A DNA stretch of 64,000 nucleotides. Source: Variovorax sp. TBS-050B (lineage in GTDB: Bacteria > Pseudomonadota > Gammaproteobacteria > Burkholderiales > Burkholderiaceae_C). The translations under genes were made by a program, and so were the position numbers. Of the stretch, positions 32,038 through 41,491 are shown piece by piece (the first letter of the stretch is position 1; each line of letters starts with the position of its first letter). The notes below the pieces were generated by a model. It was not told where the DNA came from. It ran no database searches and worked only from the letters and a program-made list of their open reading frames with translations. The stretch covers positions 3,385,001-3,449,000 of the forward strand of contig NZ_JARXYR010000002.1 of the NCBI RefSeq assembly GCF_029893635.1, written 5' to 3'.

Positions 32038-33138
32038 CTACTGCGCCATCGCGGCCTTGATCTCCTGGCCGAGATCGAGCACCGACATCGCGTAGTAGCT
32101 GCTCCAGTTGTAGCGCGTGATCACGTAGAAGTTGCGCGTGCCCGCCACGTAGGTGGGCGGCGCGTCGGGGCCGTTCTGCAGTTCGATCAACGCGAGCAGG
32201 CCCTGGTGCCGGAGGCCGTCGCCCTCGGGCACCGCGCCGGCGGCCACGAAGCTGTCGGCGCTGAAGGTGGGACGGATGTCGGGCGCGAGCAGCAGCGCCT
32301 TCTTGAGCCGCTCTTCCTCGAAGTGCACCGGATAGGTCGCGGGCATGCCGGGCGTCCAGCCGAAGGCCTTGAAGTAGTTCGCGACCGAGCCGATCACGTC
32401 GGCGGGGTTGTCGACCAGGTCGATGCGGCCGTCGCCGTCGAAGTCGACCGCGTACTTCGCGATGCTGCTCGGCATGAACTGCGGCATGCCCATCGCGCCC
32501 GCGTAGCTGCCCACGGGCACGAGTGGGTTGCGCGCGGTGCGGCCCTCGTCGGACAGGAAGTTCTCGAGCTCGCCGCGGAAGAAGGCTTCGCGCTCGGCGG
32601 CGCGCGGATGGCCCTGCGGAAAGTCGAAGGAGAGCGTGGCGAGCGCGTCGATCACGCGGAAGTTGCCCATGTTGCGGCCGTAGATGGTCTCCACGCCGAC
32701 GATGCCGACGATGATCTCGGCCGGCACGCCGTAGGTGGCCTCGGCCCGCGCCAGCGTCTCGGCGTTGGCGCGCCAGAAGCGCACGCCCGCGGCGATGCGC
32801 GTGGCGTCGATGAAGCGGCTGCGGTAGACCTGCCAGTTCTTCACGCCGCCGGGCGGCCCGGGCAGCATCAGGCGTGGCACGCCGGGCAGGAAGCGCGCGC
32901 TGCCGATGGTGGCGCGCACCCATTCGCGGTCGAGGCCGCGGCGCTCGGCAACTTGGTCGGCAAAGTGCATCGCGTCCTCGCGCGTCGCATAGGGCGTGCT
33001 GCCGGTCACGGCCTTCACCGGGCGCGCGGCGGCGGCGGAGGTCTTCTTCTGGGCCGCGGCACCCAGGGGCCAGGCACAGCAGGCGGCGAGCAGAAGAAGG
33101 GCGGCGGCGCGCGGCGGCGCGGAAAGAGAAGATCGCAT
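32038..33138 (-). CDS. mltB: Lytic murein transglycosylase B
   Basis: The protein has 366 residues. The start MRSSLSAPPR is followed by a hydrophobic stretch with two Cys (LLAACCAWPLGAAAQ), so it is exported and possibly lipidated. The catalytic Glu150 is in VGIVGVETIYGRNMGNFRV. Other family marks are GAMGMPQFMPSSIAKYAVDF, the calcium-like DFDGDGRIDL loop and SSYYAMSVLDLGQEI. It cuts the glycan strands of peptidoglycan to make 1,6-anhydro products and acts at the outer membrane or in the periplasm. Confidence 0.93.
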   Translation of the reverse strand: MRSSLSAPPRAAALLLLAACCAWPLGAAAQKKTSAAAARPVKAVTGSTPYATREDAMHFADQVAERRGLDREWVRATIGSARFLPGVPRLMLPGPPGGVKNWQVYRSRFIDATRIAAGVRFWRANAETLARAEATYGVPAEIIVGIVGVETIYGRNMGNFRVIDALATLSFDFPQGHPRAAEREAFFRGELENFLSDEGRTARNPLVPVGSYAGAMGMPQFMPSSIAKYAVDFDGDGRIDLVDNPADVIGSVANYFKAFGWTPGMPATYPVHFEEERLKKALLLAPDIRPTFSADSFVAAGAVPEGDGLRHQGLLALIELQNGPDAPPTYVAGTRNFYVITRYNWSSYYAMSVLDLGQEIKAAMAQ

Positions 33139-33184
33139 GGGGTGCGATTGTGCCGCCGGCCGCGGCCCGTTCTCGCGCCCGACT

Positions 33185-35206
33185 TCAGCGCCGCGGCGGC
33201 GCCGCCGGCCACTCGATGCGCCGGAACTCGGCGCGCAGCGCACCCAGCGAGGCGGGCGACGCCTTCGCATAGCGCTGGGCCTCGAGCTTCAGCAGCCAGT
33301 CGCGCAGCGTGCGCGCGGCGGGACCGAAGCGCGCCTCGGCCTGCTGCGCCATCTGGCGCGGCGGCGCGGTGGCGGGCAGCACCAGACCGGCCTTGGCGAG
33401 GCGCGTGCGCGCTTCGCCGAGCAGGCGCAACCAGGGGTCGTGCTGGCTGCGCTCCCACAGTGTCCAGGCCGCACCCGCAAGGCTCGCGCCCACGAGCAGG
33501 TAGAGCAGCACGTAGGCCAGGTCCTCGAGGCTGGGCGCGTCGAAGCCCAGCGTCTTCAACAGGTTGAGCTGCCGGCTCTGGGTGTAGTTGAGCACCCACT
33601 GGTTCCAGCCGTTGTTGACCGCCTCCCAGGCCGCGCGCACGGTCTGTGCGAGCGTGGGGCTCATCGCGCCGATGGCGCCCGCGAACAGCCCCGGCTGCGG
33701 CACCAGCCGCTGCAGCTGGCCGACGCGGCCCGGCGCGACCGCGGCCGTGGGATCGACGCGCACCCAGCCCTTGCCCTCCTGCCAGACCTCGGCCCAGGCA
33801 TGGGCGTCGCTCTGGCGCACCACCCAGTAGTTGTCGATGGTGTTGAGGTCGCCGCCCTGGTAGCCGGTGACGATGCGCGCGGGAATGCCGAGGTTGCGCA
33901 TCAGCACCACGAAGGCCGAGGCGATGTGCTCGCAGAAGCCCTCTTTGCGGTCGAACCAGAACTCGTCGGCCGTTTCGTTGCCGTAGACGCCGGGTTCGAG
34001 CGTGTAGGTGTAGCCGCCCGTGCGCAGCCGCTGCAGCGCGGCGCGCACGAAGGCCGCGGCGTCGGCGCCGGCGAGCGCGGGGTCGGCGCGCATCTGGGCC
34101 GCGAGCGCGGCGGTGCGCGGATTGCTGCCGGGCGGCAGCGCGAGGTAGGCGCGCAGCGCGCCGCTCGGCCGCGTCGGGCCGCTCTCGAAGCGCGTGAAGC
34201 TCTCGGCGCTGTAGCGCACCAGGTCGGAAATCGGCCGGCTCGCGAGCCACTGCAGGTCGGTGGTGCCGTTGACCTCGAAGCCGGGCAGCTGCGGCGCGCT
34301 GGCCGCCACGTCGAGCGTGAGCAGCCAGGGGCGGTGGCTGGGTTCGAGCGTCACCTCGTAGCGCACCGGCTCGCCGCTGGTGCGCAGGTTGCCGGCGCCC
34401 TGCGCGGTGCGAAGCCACGACGGCAGCGCGGTCCATTCGCGGCCGTCGAACTGCGCCAGCACCGGTCCACGGAAATAGAGCTGGCTCTGCGGCGGGATGC
34501 GGTCGTTCTCGAAGCGGATGCGCGCCGCGATGCCGTCGTCGAGCGCCAGTTCGGCGATGGTGCCCACGCGCATCGTATTAGACAGGCCGGTGCGCCCCGC
34601 CATCGCGTCGCCGGGCGTGCCCCACAGCGGCGCGAAGCGCGGAAAGAGCATGAACAGCGCGAGCATGATCGGCGCGCCGGCCAGTGCCATCCAGCTGGCG
34701 GTGCGCGCCGCCTGCATCAGCGGCGGCCGGCCCACGGGCATGTGCGCATTGACCAGCGCGGTCAGCAGGCCGAGCAGCGCGAGCAGCATCATGAAGGCGG
34801 TCATGAGCGACTGCGAATAGAAGAAGTTCGTGAGCATCGCGAAGAAGCCCAGGAAGAACAGCACGAAGGCATCGCGGCGGGCGCGCAGCTCCAGCGTCTT
34901 GAGCGCGAGCAGGATCACCACCAGCGTCACGCCGGCATCGCGGCCGAGCAGCGTGCGGTGGGTGGCGTAGGTGGCGGCCACCGTGACCACCAGTAGGCCG
35001 GCGCGCCACCACTTGCCCGGCAGCGGCTTGGCCTCGATCGCCAGCATGCCGCGCCACACCAGCACCATGGCGGTGATGGCGGAGCACCACCAGGGCAGGT
35101 TCTGCGCCTGCGGCAGCACGATCAGCGCGATCACGGCGAGCAGGAACAGCGTGTCGCGCGCGTCGCGCGGCAGCGCCGCCATCTCGCGCCTGAGCTTCTT
35201 CAACAT
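33185..35206 (-). CDS. TgpA-type membrane transglutaminase (DUF3488)
   Basis: The protein has 673 residues. Five or six membrane helices cover roughly residues 15-200, followed by a periplasmic transglutaminase domain with the Cys in EGFCEHIASAFVVLMRNLGI, His in SDAHAWAEVWQEGKGWV and Asp in VDPTAAVAPGRV. A further helix (VLLYLLVGASLAGAAW) leads to a cytoplasmic tail. The family is TgpA, described as essential in Pseudomonas aeruginosa. Its start overlaps the DUF58 gene end by 7 nt, and MoxR lies upstream, the usual MoxR-DUF58-TgpA operon. Confidence 0.92.
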   Translation of the reverse strand: MLKKLRREMAALPRDARDTLFLLAVIALIVLPQAQNLPWWCSAITAMVLVWRGMLAIEAKPLPGKWWRAGLLVVTVAATYATHRTLLGRDAGVTLVVILLALKTLELRARRDAFVLFFLGFFAMLTNFFYSQSLMTAFMMLLALLGLLTALVNAHMPVGRPPLMQAARTASWMALAGAPIMLALFMLFPRFAPLWGTPGDAMAGRTGLSNTMRVGTIAELALDDGIAARIRFENDRIPPQSQLYFRGPVLAQFDGREWTALPSWLRTAQGAGNLRTSGEPVRYEVTLEPSHRPWLLTLDVAASAPQLPGFEVNGTTDLQWLASRPISDLVRYSAESFTRFESGPTRPSGALRAYLALPPGSNPRTAALAAQMRADPALAGADAAAFVRAALQRLRTGGYTYTLEPGVYGNETADEFWFDRKEGFCEHIASAFVVLMRNLGIPARIVTGYQGGDLNTIDNYWVVRQSDAHAWAEVWQEGKGWVRVDPTAAVAPGRVGQLQRLVPQPGLFAGAIGAMSPTLAQTVRAAWEAVNNGWNQWVLNYTQSRQLNLLKTLGFDAPSLEDLAYVLLYLLVGASLAGAAWTLWERSQHDPWLRLLGEARTRLAKAGLVLPATAPPRQMAQQAEARFGPAARTLRDWLLKLEAQRYAKASPASLGALRAEFRRIEWPAAPPRR

Positions 35207-36171
35207 AGGGCCAGCGCCTCCAGGCAGGCCCGGCGATGTGCCTCGCCCTGCGAGGGCTGCACCACGCGCCCTGCCACGCGCAGGCCGTAGTCCACGCCCA
35301 GGCGGTCCGCCATCAACACCCAGGCGCACAGCCGCGACAGCCGCGCCTCGGTGTCGGGGAGGGCGGCGGCCTGCGCGTCGAGCCAGAGTTCTTCGCGCTG
35401 CGTCTGCTGCAGGTCGCGGCTCACGAGCTCCTCCGAGCCCGTGGCCTGCGCCCGGGCGGCCCGTTTCCAGACCACGAGCTTGAGCGGATCGCCGCGCCGG
35501 TAGGCGCGCAGGCCGTCGTACTCGCCGGCCGCCTGCGCGCGCAGCGCCGACGAGATCGCGGCGGGCCCGGCGAGCGGCTGGCCCGGCGGCAGCGGCGGCG
35601 GATGGAGTTCGGGCGCGGGATAGACCAGCATCTGCGCGGCGGGCCGCCAGACCGTCCAGACGCGGAAGGTGCCGAGCGGGAAGCGGGTCTCGGCGGTGAG
35701 CGGCGGCACCGGATGCAGCCCGCGCCGTTCGGGCAGGAAGGCGATCTCGACCGTGGCGCTGCCTTCGGCCGGCACGTCGGTCCAGGCCCACTGGCCGCTG
35801 CCGCGCACCGCCATGCCGATGCCGTAACGCACGCTGCGGCGCGTGTTGTGCAGCACCACGCGGAAGACGGCGGCCGCGCCCGCGTAGTGCGGCTCGGGCG
35901 GCATCATGTGCAGCGCCAGGCCGCGCAGGGTCGCGTGGCTCACGTGCATGCCCACGGCCACGCTGCCCGCGAGCAGGAAGGTCAGCAGGTAGCCGAGGTT
36001 GAGCTGGTAGTTGATCGAGGCCACCAGCAGCACCAGCAGCGTGGCGGCCAGCGTCCAGCCGGCACGCGTCGGGACGATGTAGACATTGCGCTGCGTCAGG
36101 TCCAGCGTGTCCGAGGGCGGCCGGCGCGAGAGGAACCAGCCGTCGATGCGCGAGCGCAGGGACGCGATCAT
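35200..36171 (-). CDS. DUF58 domain protein of the MoxR operon
   Basis: The protein has 323 residues. Two N-terminal membrane spans (GWTLAATLLVLLVASINY, LGYLLTFLLAGSVAVGM) are followed by a periplasmic or cytoplasmic region and the DUF58 motif EYDGLRAYRRGDPLKLVVWK. DUF58 proteins pair with MoxR AAA+ ATPases; the chaperone is thought to assemble or activate the membrane complex with TgpA. It is situated between the two partners on the minus strand, with 10 bp to moxR. Confidence 0.92.
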   Translation of the reverse strand: MIASLRSRIDGWFLSRRPPSDTLDLTQRNVYIVPTRAGWTLAATLLVLLVASINYQLNLGYLLTFLLAGSVAVGMHVSHATLRGLALHMMPPEPHYAGAAAVFRVVLHNTRRSVRYGIGMAVRGSGQWAWTDVPAEGSATVEIAFLPERRGLHPVPPLTAETRFPLGTFRVWTVWRPAAQMLVYPAPELHPPPLPPGQPLAGPAAISSALRAQAAGEYDGLRAYRRGDPLKLVVWKRAARAQATGSEELVSRDLQQTQREELWLDAQAAALPDTEARLSRLCAWVLMADRLGVDYGLRVAGRVVQPSQGEAHRRACLEALALC

Positions 36172-36181
36172 CGCTGCGGGC

Positions 36182-37115
36182 CTACGGCAGCGGCACGTCC
36201 GCGATCATCGCGCGCACCTGCTCGACCGCGCCGCGGCCCGCGTCGCCGACGGGCGTGAGGCGGTGGGCGATGGTCTGCGGCAGGATCGCCTGCACGTCGT
36301 CGGGCGCTACATAGGCGCGGTTGGCCAGCAGCGCCTGCGCCTTGGCCGCGCGCAGCACCGCGATGCCCGCGCGCGGCGACAGCCCCTGCAGGAACCAGCG
36401 GCCCGAGCGCGTGGCGGCGATCAGGTCCTGCACGTAGTTGAGCAGCGGCTCGGCCGCATGCACCTGCTGCACGCGCTGTTGGATGGCGGTGAGCTCGCCC
36501 GCCGTGAGCAGGGCGGGCAGGGTGGCGAGCATCTCGCGGCGGTCGGCGCCCGCGAGCAGCTCGCGCTCGGCGGCGCGGTCGGGGTAGCCGAGCGAGATGC
36601 GCATCAGGAAGCGGTCGAGCTGCGATTCGGGCAGCGCGAAGGTGCCGAGCTGGTCCTGCGGATTCTGCGTGGCGATCACGAAGAAGGGCGTGGGCAGCGG
36701 CCGGGTCTCGCCTTCGATCGTGACCTGCTTCTCCTCCATGGCTTCGAGCAGTGCGCTCTGCGTCTTCGGACTGGCGCGGTTGATCTCGTCGGCCAGGAGC
36801 ACCTGCGCGAAGATCGGGCCCGGGTGGAACACGAAGGACTGCTGGCCGCGGTCGTAGATCGCCACGCCCGACAGGTCGCCCGGCATCAGGTCGGCCGTGA
36901 ACTGCACGCGCGAGAACTGCAGCCCGAAGGTGTGCGACAGCGCATGGGCGAGGGTGGTCTTGCCGACCCCCGGCACGTCCTCGATCAGCAGGTGGCCGGC
37001 CGGCCAGCAGGCAGGCCACGCAGTCGCGCACCTGGGCCTCCTTGCCGACGATCACCGTGTTAAGCTGGTTTAGCAAAGTGGCAAGCTTCGCAGCAACGTC
37101 CATATTTGTATCCAT
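36182..37115 (-). pseudogene. MoxR-family AAA+ ATPase, interrupted by a one-base frameshift
   Basis: Two frames together encode a normal MoxR. The N-terminal frame, from ATG 37115 or 37103, reads MDTNMDVAAKLATLLNQLNT and reaches RDCVACLLAG. The C-terminal frame continues from the Walker A region PGVGKTTLAHALS through Walker B VLLADEINRASPKTQSALLE, VIATQNPQDQLG and GLSPRAGIAVL to the stop. The join is at about 36995-37010, in a GGCCGGCCGGCCAC run; dropping one C restores GGC-CAC-CTG (GHL), as expected before LIEDVPGVGK, and yields 310 residues. It is either a genuine mutation or a consensus error. A truncated start at 36976 would lack the N-terminus. Confidence 0.85.
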
Positions 37116-37174
37116 ATGCAAACGATACATGAAGACCGCGCGGCCCCATGCCGTGTGAGGTCTAGATAAGAGTC

Positions 37175-38128
37175 ATGGGCAAGACCGGCTACTTCACACA
37201 TCGCGACTGCTGGAAGCACGACATGGGCCCGGGCCATCCCGAATGCCCGGAGCGGCTCGACGCCATCGAGGACAGGCTGCTGCTCTCGGGCGTGGGCGAT
37301 GCGCTCGAGCGGCGCGACGTGCCGCTGGCGACGCTGGCGCAGATCACGCGGGCGCACACCGAGGAACACCTCGAATACCTCGAATCGCTGAACCAGCGCC
37401 TGGTGGCCGACGAGCCCGCCGGCGGCCCGGCGCACGCGATGATCGATCCCGACACCATGCTGAACCGCTTCACGCTGCTGGCCGCGCGCCGCGCCGCCGG
37501 CGCCGCGGTCGCCGCCACCGACGCGGTGATGTCGGGCGAGATCGAGAACGCGTTCTGCTCGGTGCGCCCACCCGGCCACCATGCCTGCCGCGAGCAGGCG
37601 ATGGGCTTCTGCTTCCTCAACAACGTGGCGATCGCCGCGCGCCATGCGCTGGAAGTGCACGGGCTGGAGCGCGTGGCGGTGGTCGACTTCGACGTGCACC
37701 ACGGCAACGGCACCGAGAACATTCTTTCCGACGATCCGCGCGTGCTGATGGTGGGCTTCTTCCAGCATCCGTTCTATCCGTACAGCGGCACGGCGAACCC
37801 GGCCTCGAACATGCTGAACCTGCCGGTCCCCGCCTACACCAAGGGCATGGACGTGCGCGAACTGATCGAGGCGCTCTGGATGCCGCGGCTCGAGGAGTTC
37901 GCGCCGCAGATGGTCTTCGTGAGCGCCGGCTTCGACGCCCACCGCGAGGACGATCTGGGGCAGCTCGGCCTGACCGAGAGCGACTTCAGCTGGATCACGA
38001 GCCGCATCCACGACGTGGCGCGGCGGCATGCGCAGGGCCGCATCGTCTCGATGCTCGAGGGCGGCTACAACCTCGATGCGCTCGCGCGCAGCGTCGAAGC
38101 CCACATTCGCGTCTTGGCGAGCCTCTGA
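37175..38128 (+). CDS. Histone-deacetylase-family protein (acetylpolyamine amidohydrolase-like)
   Basis: The protein has 317 residues, the bacterial class II HDAC-like fold. Catalytic marks are RPPGHHACREQAMGFCFLNN with the His pair, VVDFDVHHGNGTENI with zinc-binding Asp and His, VSAGFDAHREDDLG with the second zinc Asp, and SMLEGGYNLDAL with the GGY loop. It should remove acetyl groups from a small amide or protein lysine. Bacterial members often deacetylate polyamines or acetoin-like compounds; the substrate is not resolved here. It is divergent from moxR. Confidence 0.93.
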   Translation: MGKTGYFTHRDCWKHDMGPGHPECPERLDAIEDRLLLSGVGDALERRDVPLATLAQITRAHTEEHLEYLESLNQRLVADEPAGGPAHAMIDPDTMLNRFTLLAARRAAGAAVAATDAVMSGEIENAFCSVRPPGHHACREQAMGFCFLNNVAIAARHALEVHGLERVAVVDFDVHHGNGTENILSDDPRVLMVGFFQHPFYPYSGTANPASNMLNLPVPAYTKGMDVRELIEALWMPRLEEFAPQMVFVSAGFDAHREDDLGQLGLTESDFSWITSRIHDVARRHAQGRIVSMLEGGYNLDALARSVEAHIRVLASL

Positions 38129-38169
38129 ACGCCGGCCGCGGCGCAGGCGCGGCGCTTTTTCCCGATTCC

Positions 38170-39450
38170 ATGAATTTCCACGATTTCACTCAACGGCTGA
38201 CGCTGGTCGACGCGCGCGGCATCGGCATCGAACTCGCCGCGCTCGCGGCCTGCGTGGCGCTGGCCTGGCTGATCAGCCGCTGGTTCGGCCGCGACCAGCC
38301 CAAGGACTCGATCTGGTTCGGCGAGCACACCTTCGACGGCGTGCTGTTCCCGCTGCTCGCGCTGGTCTTCGCCGAACTCGCGCGGCGCGCGGTGGCCGAG
38401 TACCAGACGATCCTGCTGCTGCGCATCGGCGTCTCGGTGTTCCTCTCGCTCGCGGTCATCCGCCTGTTCGCGCGCGTGATGCGGGCGGTGTTCCCCGCGT
38501 CCAACGTGGTGCGGCTGATCGAGCGCACGATCTCGTGGCTGGCATGGATCGGCGCCATCCTCTGGATCGTCGGACTGCTGCCGCCGGTGCTGGCCGAGCT
38601 CGACCAGATCACGCTGGCATTCGGCAAGACGCGGGTGAGCCTGCAGACCATCTTCCAGGGCGTGCTCTCGGCGGGCCTGGTGATGGTGATCGCGCTGTGG
38701 ATCGCCGCCACGATCGAGAAGCGCATCCTGCGCGAGGCCGTGACCGATCTCTCGATGCGCAAGGTGGCGTCGAACGCGGTGCGCGCCTTCCTGCTGCTGG
38801 TCGGGCTGCTGTTCGCGCTCTCGGCGGTGGGGGTGGACCTGACGGCGCTCTCGGTGCTCGGCGGCGCGCTCGGCGTGGGCCTGGGCTTCGGCCTGCAGAA
38901 GCTCGCGGCCAACTACGTGAGCGGCTTCGTGATCCTGCTGGAGCGCTCGATCCGCATCGGCGACAACGTCAAGGTTGACACCTTCGAGGGCCGCGTCACC
39001 GACATCAAGACCCGCTACACCCTGGTCCGCGCCGGCAACGGCCGCGAGGCCATCGTGCCGAACGAGTCGCTGATCACGAGCCGGGTCGAGAACCTCTCGA
39101 TGGCCGACCGCAAGTTCAACCTCACGACCAGCGTGGTGGTGGGCTACGACAGCGACGTGGCGCAGGTGCAGTCCGTCCTCTGCGGCGCGGCCAAGGCCCA
39201 GCCGCGCGTGATGAGCGACCCGGAGCCCGTGACCTACCTGGCGAGCTTCGCGCCCGACGGGCTGGAATTCGTCCTCAACTTCTGGATCGCCGACCCCGAC
39301 AAGGGCAAGGACAACGTGCGCTCGGCGGTCAACATCGCCATCCTCGAGGGCCTGCGCGCCGCGGGCGTGGACATTCCGTACCCGCAGCGCGTGCTGCGCG
39401 TCGAATCGCTGCCCGAGGGGCTTTCGGCGCCGCGCGACCCTGCCGTATAA
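38170..39450 (+). CDS. MscS-family mechanosensitive channel protein
   Basis: The protein has 426 residues with four or more N-terminal spans before the pore. The pore-lining MscS helix is visible in SVLGGALGVGLGFGLQKLAA, followed by NYVSGFVILLERSIRIGDNV and the beta domain (FEGRVTDIKTRYTLVRAG, IVPNESLITSRVENLSM). It opens on membrane tension to release solutes during osmotic downshift. The ATG at 38170 lies 41 bp after the deacetylase gene, so they may share a transcript. Confidence 0.92.
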   Translation: MNFHDFTQRLTLVDARGIGIELAALAACVALAWLISRWFGRDQPKDSIWFGEHTFDGVLFPLLALVFAELARRAVAEYQTILLLRIGVSVFLSLAVIRLFARVMRAVFPASNVVRLIERTISWLAWIGAILWIVGLLPPVLAELDQITLAFGKTRVSLQTIFQGVLSAGLVMVIALWIAATIEKRILREAVTDLSMRKVASNAVRAFLLLVGLLFALSAVGVDLTALSVLGGALGVGLGFGLQKLAANYVSGFVILLERSIRIGDNVKVDTFEGRVTDIKTRYTLVRAGNGREAIVPNESLITSRVENLSMADRKFNLTTSVVVGYDSDVAQVQSVLCGAAKAQPRVMSDPEPVTYLASFAPDGLEFVLNFWIADPDKGKDNVRSAVNIAILEGLRAAGVDIPYPQRVLRVESLPEGLSAPRDPAV

Positions 39451-39451
39451 T
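39446..39451 (+). promoter_or_regulatory. Possible -10 box upstream of etfB
   Basis: A perfect TATAAT overlaps the MscS stop codon, 138 bp before the etfB start. The -35 position has no good TTGACA match (TTTCGG at 18 bp). In this GC-rich context the exact -10 is notable, but it is not proof of a promoter. Confidence 0.3.
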
Positions 39452-39588
39452 CCCGAAAAAGCACGACCGTTCTTTTTTGCTGCACTGCAGTACTGAGCGA
39501 GGCGAAGGCGGAGCCGGCGCGGGCCGGACTCTAGAATGACCGGTTGCTCTCGAAGCCCCCTTTTTGCAATCCCAATGGAGTCAAGTCA

Positions 39589-40338
39589 ATGAAGGTTCTA
39601 GTGCCTGTCAAACGGGTCGTCGATTACAACGTCAAGGTGCGCGTGAAGAGCGACGGCACCGGGGTGGACATCGCCAATGTCAAGATGAGCATGAACCCCT
39701 TCGACGAGATCGCCGTCGAGGAAGCCGTGCGGTTGAAGGAGAAGGGCGTGGTCACCGAGGTGGTCGCCGTCTCCTGCGGCGACGCCAAGTGCCAGGAAAC
39801 GCTGCGCACCGCCATGGCCATCGGCGCCGACCGCGGCATCCTGGTCGAGACCTCGGAAGAACTCCAGCCGCTGGCCGTCGCCAAGCTGCTCAAGGCATTG
39901 GTCGAGAAGGAGCAGCCCCAGCTCGTGATCCTCGGCAAGCAGGCGATCGACGACGACGCCAACCAGACCGGCCAGATGCTCGCCGCGCTGGCCGACCTGC
40001 CGCAGGCCACCTTCGCCTCGAAGGTCGAAGTCGCGGACGGCAAGGCCACGGTGACGCGCGAGGTCGACGGCGGCCTCGAGACGGTGGCGCTCACGCTGCC
40101 GGCCGTCATCACCACCGACCTGCGCCTGAACGAGCCGCGCTACGTCACGCTGCCGAACATCATGAAGGCCAAGAAGAAGCAGCTCGACACCTTCAAGCCC
40201 GAAGACCTGGGCGTGGACGTCAAGCCCCGCCTCAAGACCCTCAAGGTCAGCGAGCCGCCCAAGCGCGGCGCCGGCATCAAGGTGCCCGACGTCGCCACGC
40301 TGGTGGACAAGCTCAAGAACGAAGCCAAAGTCATTTGA
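39589..40338 (+). CDS. etfB: Electron transfer flavoprotein, beta subunit
   Basis: The protein has 249 residues, standard for EtfB. It starts [20 protein letters not shown], though the frame is open upstream. Marks are [39 protein letters not shown] and [16 protein letters not shown]. With EtfA it takes electrons from acyl-CoA dehydrogenases (one is encoded at 41492) and passes them to ETF-ubiquinone oxidoreductase; the beta subunit holds AMP. It is cytoplasmic. A repeat-like hairpin region separates it from etfA. Confidence 0.96.
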   Translation: MKVLVPVKRVVDYNVKVRVKSDGTGVDIANVKMSMNPFDEIAVEEAVRLKEKGVVTEVVAVSCGDAKCQETLRTAMAIGADRGILVETSEELQPLAVAKLLKALVEKEQPQLVILGKQAIDDDANQTGQMLAALADLPQATFASKVEVADGKATVTREVDGGLETVALTLPAVITTDLRLNEPRYVTLPNIMKAKKKQLDTFKPEDLGVDVKPRLKTLKVSEPPKRGAGIKVPDVATLVDKLKNEAKVI

Positions 40339-40345
40339 CTCGCCC

Positions 40346-40431
40346 CCAGGCTTCGCGCACTTCGTGTCGCTACGCCGACCCCCTTCCGGGGGCAACACCC
40401 GCGGCCCGGCAAAGCCGGTTCCGCGGTGTTC
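40346..40431. repeat. Hairpin-rich repeat-like element between etfB and etfA
   Basis: CCCCC-TTCC-GGGGG at 40379-40392 forms one hairpin. A second, nested hairpin has outer arms AACACCCGCGG and CCGCGGTGTT (40394-40430, one-base bulge) and inner CCGGC-AAA-GCCGG. The CTTCGCGCACTTCGTGTCGCT segment before it is typical of dispersed intergenic elements in this bacterial group, by memory. It could attenuate or stabilise the etfBA mRNA. Confidence 0.6.
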
Positions 40432-40485
40432 CCCGAAAAGCCTCGTTGAATTGCGTGCCGCAAATTGCCGCACAGGAGAAATGAA

Positions 40486-41418
40486 ATGACTGCACTCGTG
40501 ATTGCCGAACACGACCACGCCAGCATCAAGCCGGCCACCCTCAACACCGTGACCGCCGCGCTTGCCTGCGGTGGCGACGTCCACGTGCTCGTGGCCGGCG
40601 CCAACGCGGCCGAAGCCGCCAAGGCCGCCGCGCAGATCGCGGGCGTGACCAAGGTCATCGCCGCTGACAGCCCGAGCCTGGCCGAGAACCTCGCGGAGAA
40701 CGTCGCGGCGCAGGTGCTCGCGATCGCCTCCAACTACAGCCACATCCTGTTCCCCTCGACCGCCAACGGCAAGAACGTCGCGCCGCGCGTGGCTGCCAAG
40801 CTCGACGTCGCGCAGATCAGCGACATCACCAAGGTCGAGAGCCCCGACACCTTCGAGCGTCCGATCTACGCCGGCAATGCCATCGCCACCGTGCAGAGCA
40901 GCGATGCCGTCAAGGTGATCACGGTGCGCACCACCGGCTTCGATGCAGCCGCCGCGACCGGTGGCAGCGCCGCCGTCGAGAACGCCGAAGGCGTGGCCGA
41001 CAGCGGCAAGTCGAGCTTCGTCGGCCGCGAGGTCACGAAGAGCGACCGGCCCGAACTCACGGCCGCGAAGATCATCGTCTCGGGCGGCCGCGCACTCGGC
41101 AGCGCCGAGAAGTTCACCGAAGTCATGACGCCTTTGGCCGACAAGCTCAACGCCGGCCTGGGCGCGAGCCGCGCCGCGGTGGATGCAGGCTATGCGCCCA
41201 ACGACTGGCAGGTCGGCCAGACCGGCAAGATCGTCGCGCCGCAGCTCTACATCGCCGCGGGCATCTCGGGCGCCATCCAGCATCTGGCCGGCATGAAGGA
41301 CTCGAAGGTCATCGTCGCGATCAACAAGGACGAAGAGGCGCCGATCTTCTCGGTGGCCGACTACGGCCTCGTGGCCGACCTGTTCACGGCCGTGCCGGAA
41401 CTGACCAAGGCGCTCTGA
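40486..41418 (+). CDS. etfA: Electron transfer flavoprotein, alpha subunit
   Basis: The protein has 310 residues, the normal length. I use the ATG at 40486 ([20 protein letters not shown]), 8 nt after CAGGAGA; an ATG at 40481 hits a stop at once. The FAD-binding C-terminal block is clear: [54 protein letters not shown] and [18 protein letters not shown]. It forms the heterodimer with EtfB. A terminator follows at 41440. Confidence 0.96.
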   Translation: MTALVIAEHDHASIKPATLNTVTAALACGGDVHVLVAGANAAEAAKAAAQIAGVTKVIAADSPSLAENLAENVAAQVLAIASNYSHILFPSTANGKNVAPRVAAKLDVAQISDITKVESPDTFERPIYAGNAIATVQSSDAVKVITVRTTGFDAAAATGGSAAVENAEGVADSGKSSFVGREVTKSDRPELTAAKIIVSGGRALGSAEKFTEVMTPLADKLNAGLGASRAAVDAGYAPNDWQVGQTGKIVAPQLYIAAGISGAIQHLAGMKDSKVIVAINKDEEAPIFSVADYGLVADLFTAVPELTKAL

Positions 41419-41439
41419 CGCATTGCTGCGCCGAGCCGA

Positions 41440-41463
41440 GGGCATCGTTCGCGATGCCCTTTT
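41440..41463 (+). terminator. Rho-independent terminator after etfA
   Basis: GGGCATCG (41440-41447) and CGATGCCC (41452-41459) pair perfectly around a stable TTCG tetraloop, followed by four T. It lies 22 bp after the etfA stop and 29 bp before the acyl-CoA dehydrogenase start, so it may partly uncouple the two. Confidence 0.7.
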
Positions 41464-41491
41464 CGCATCCGCCGTATCTGGAGACAAGACC

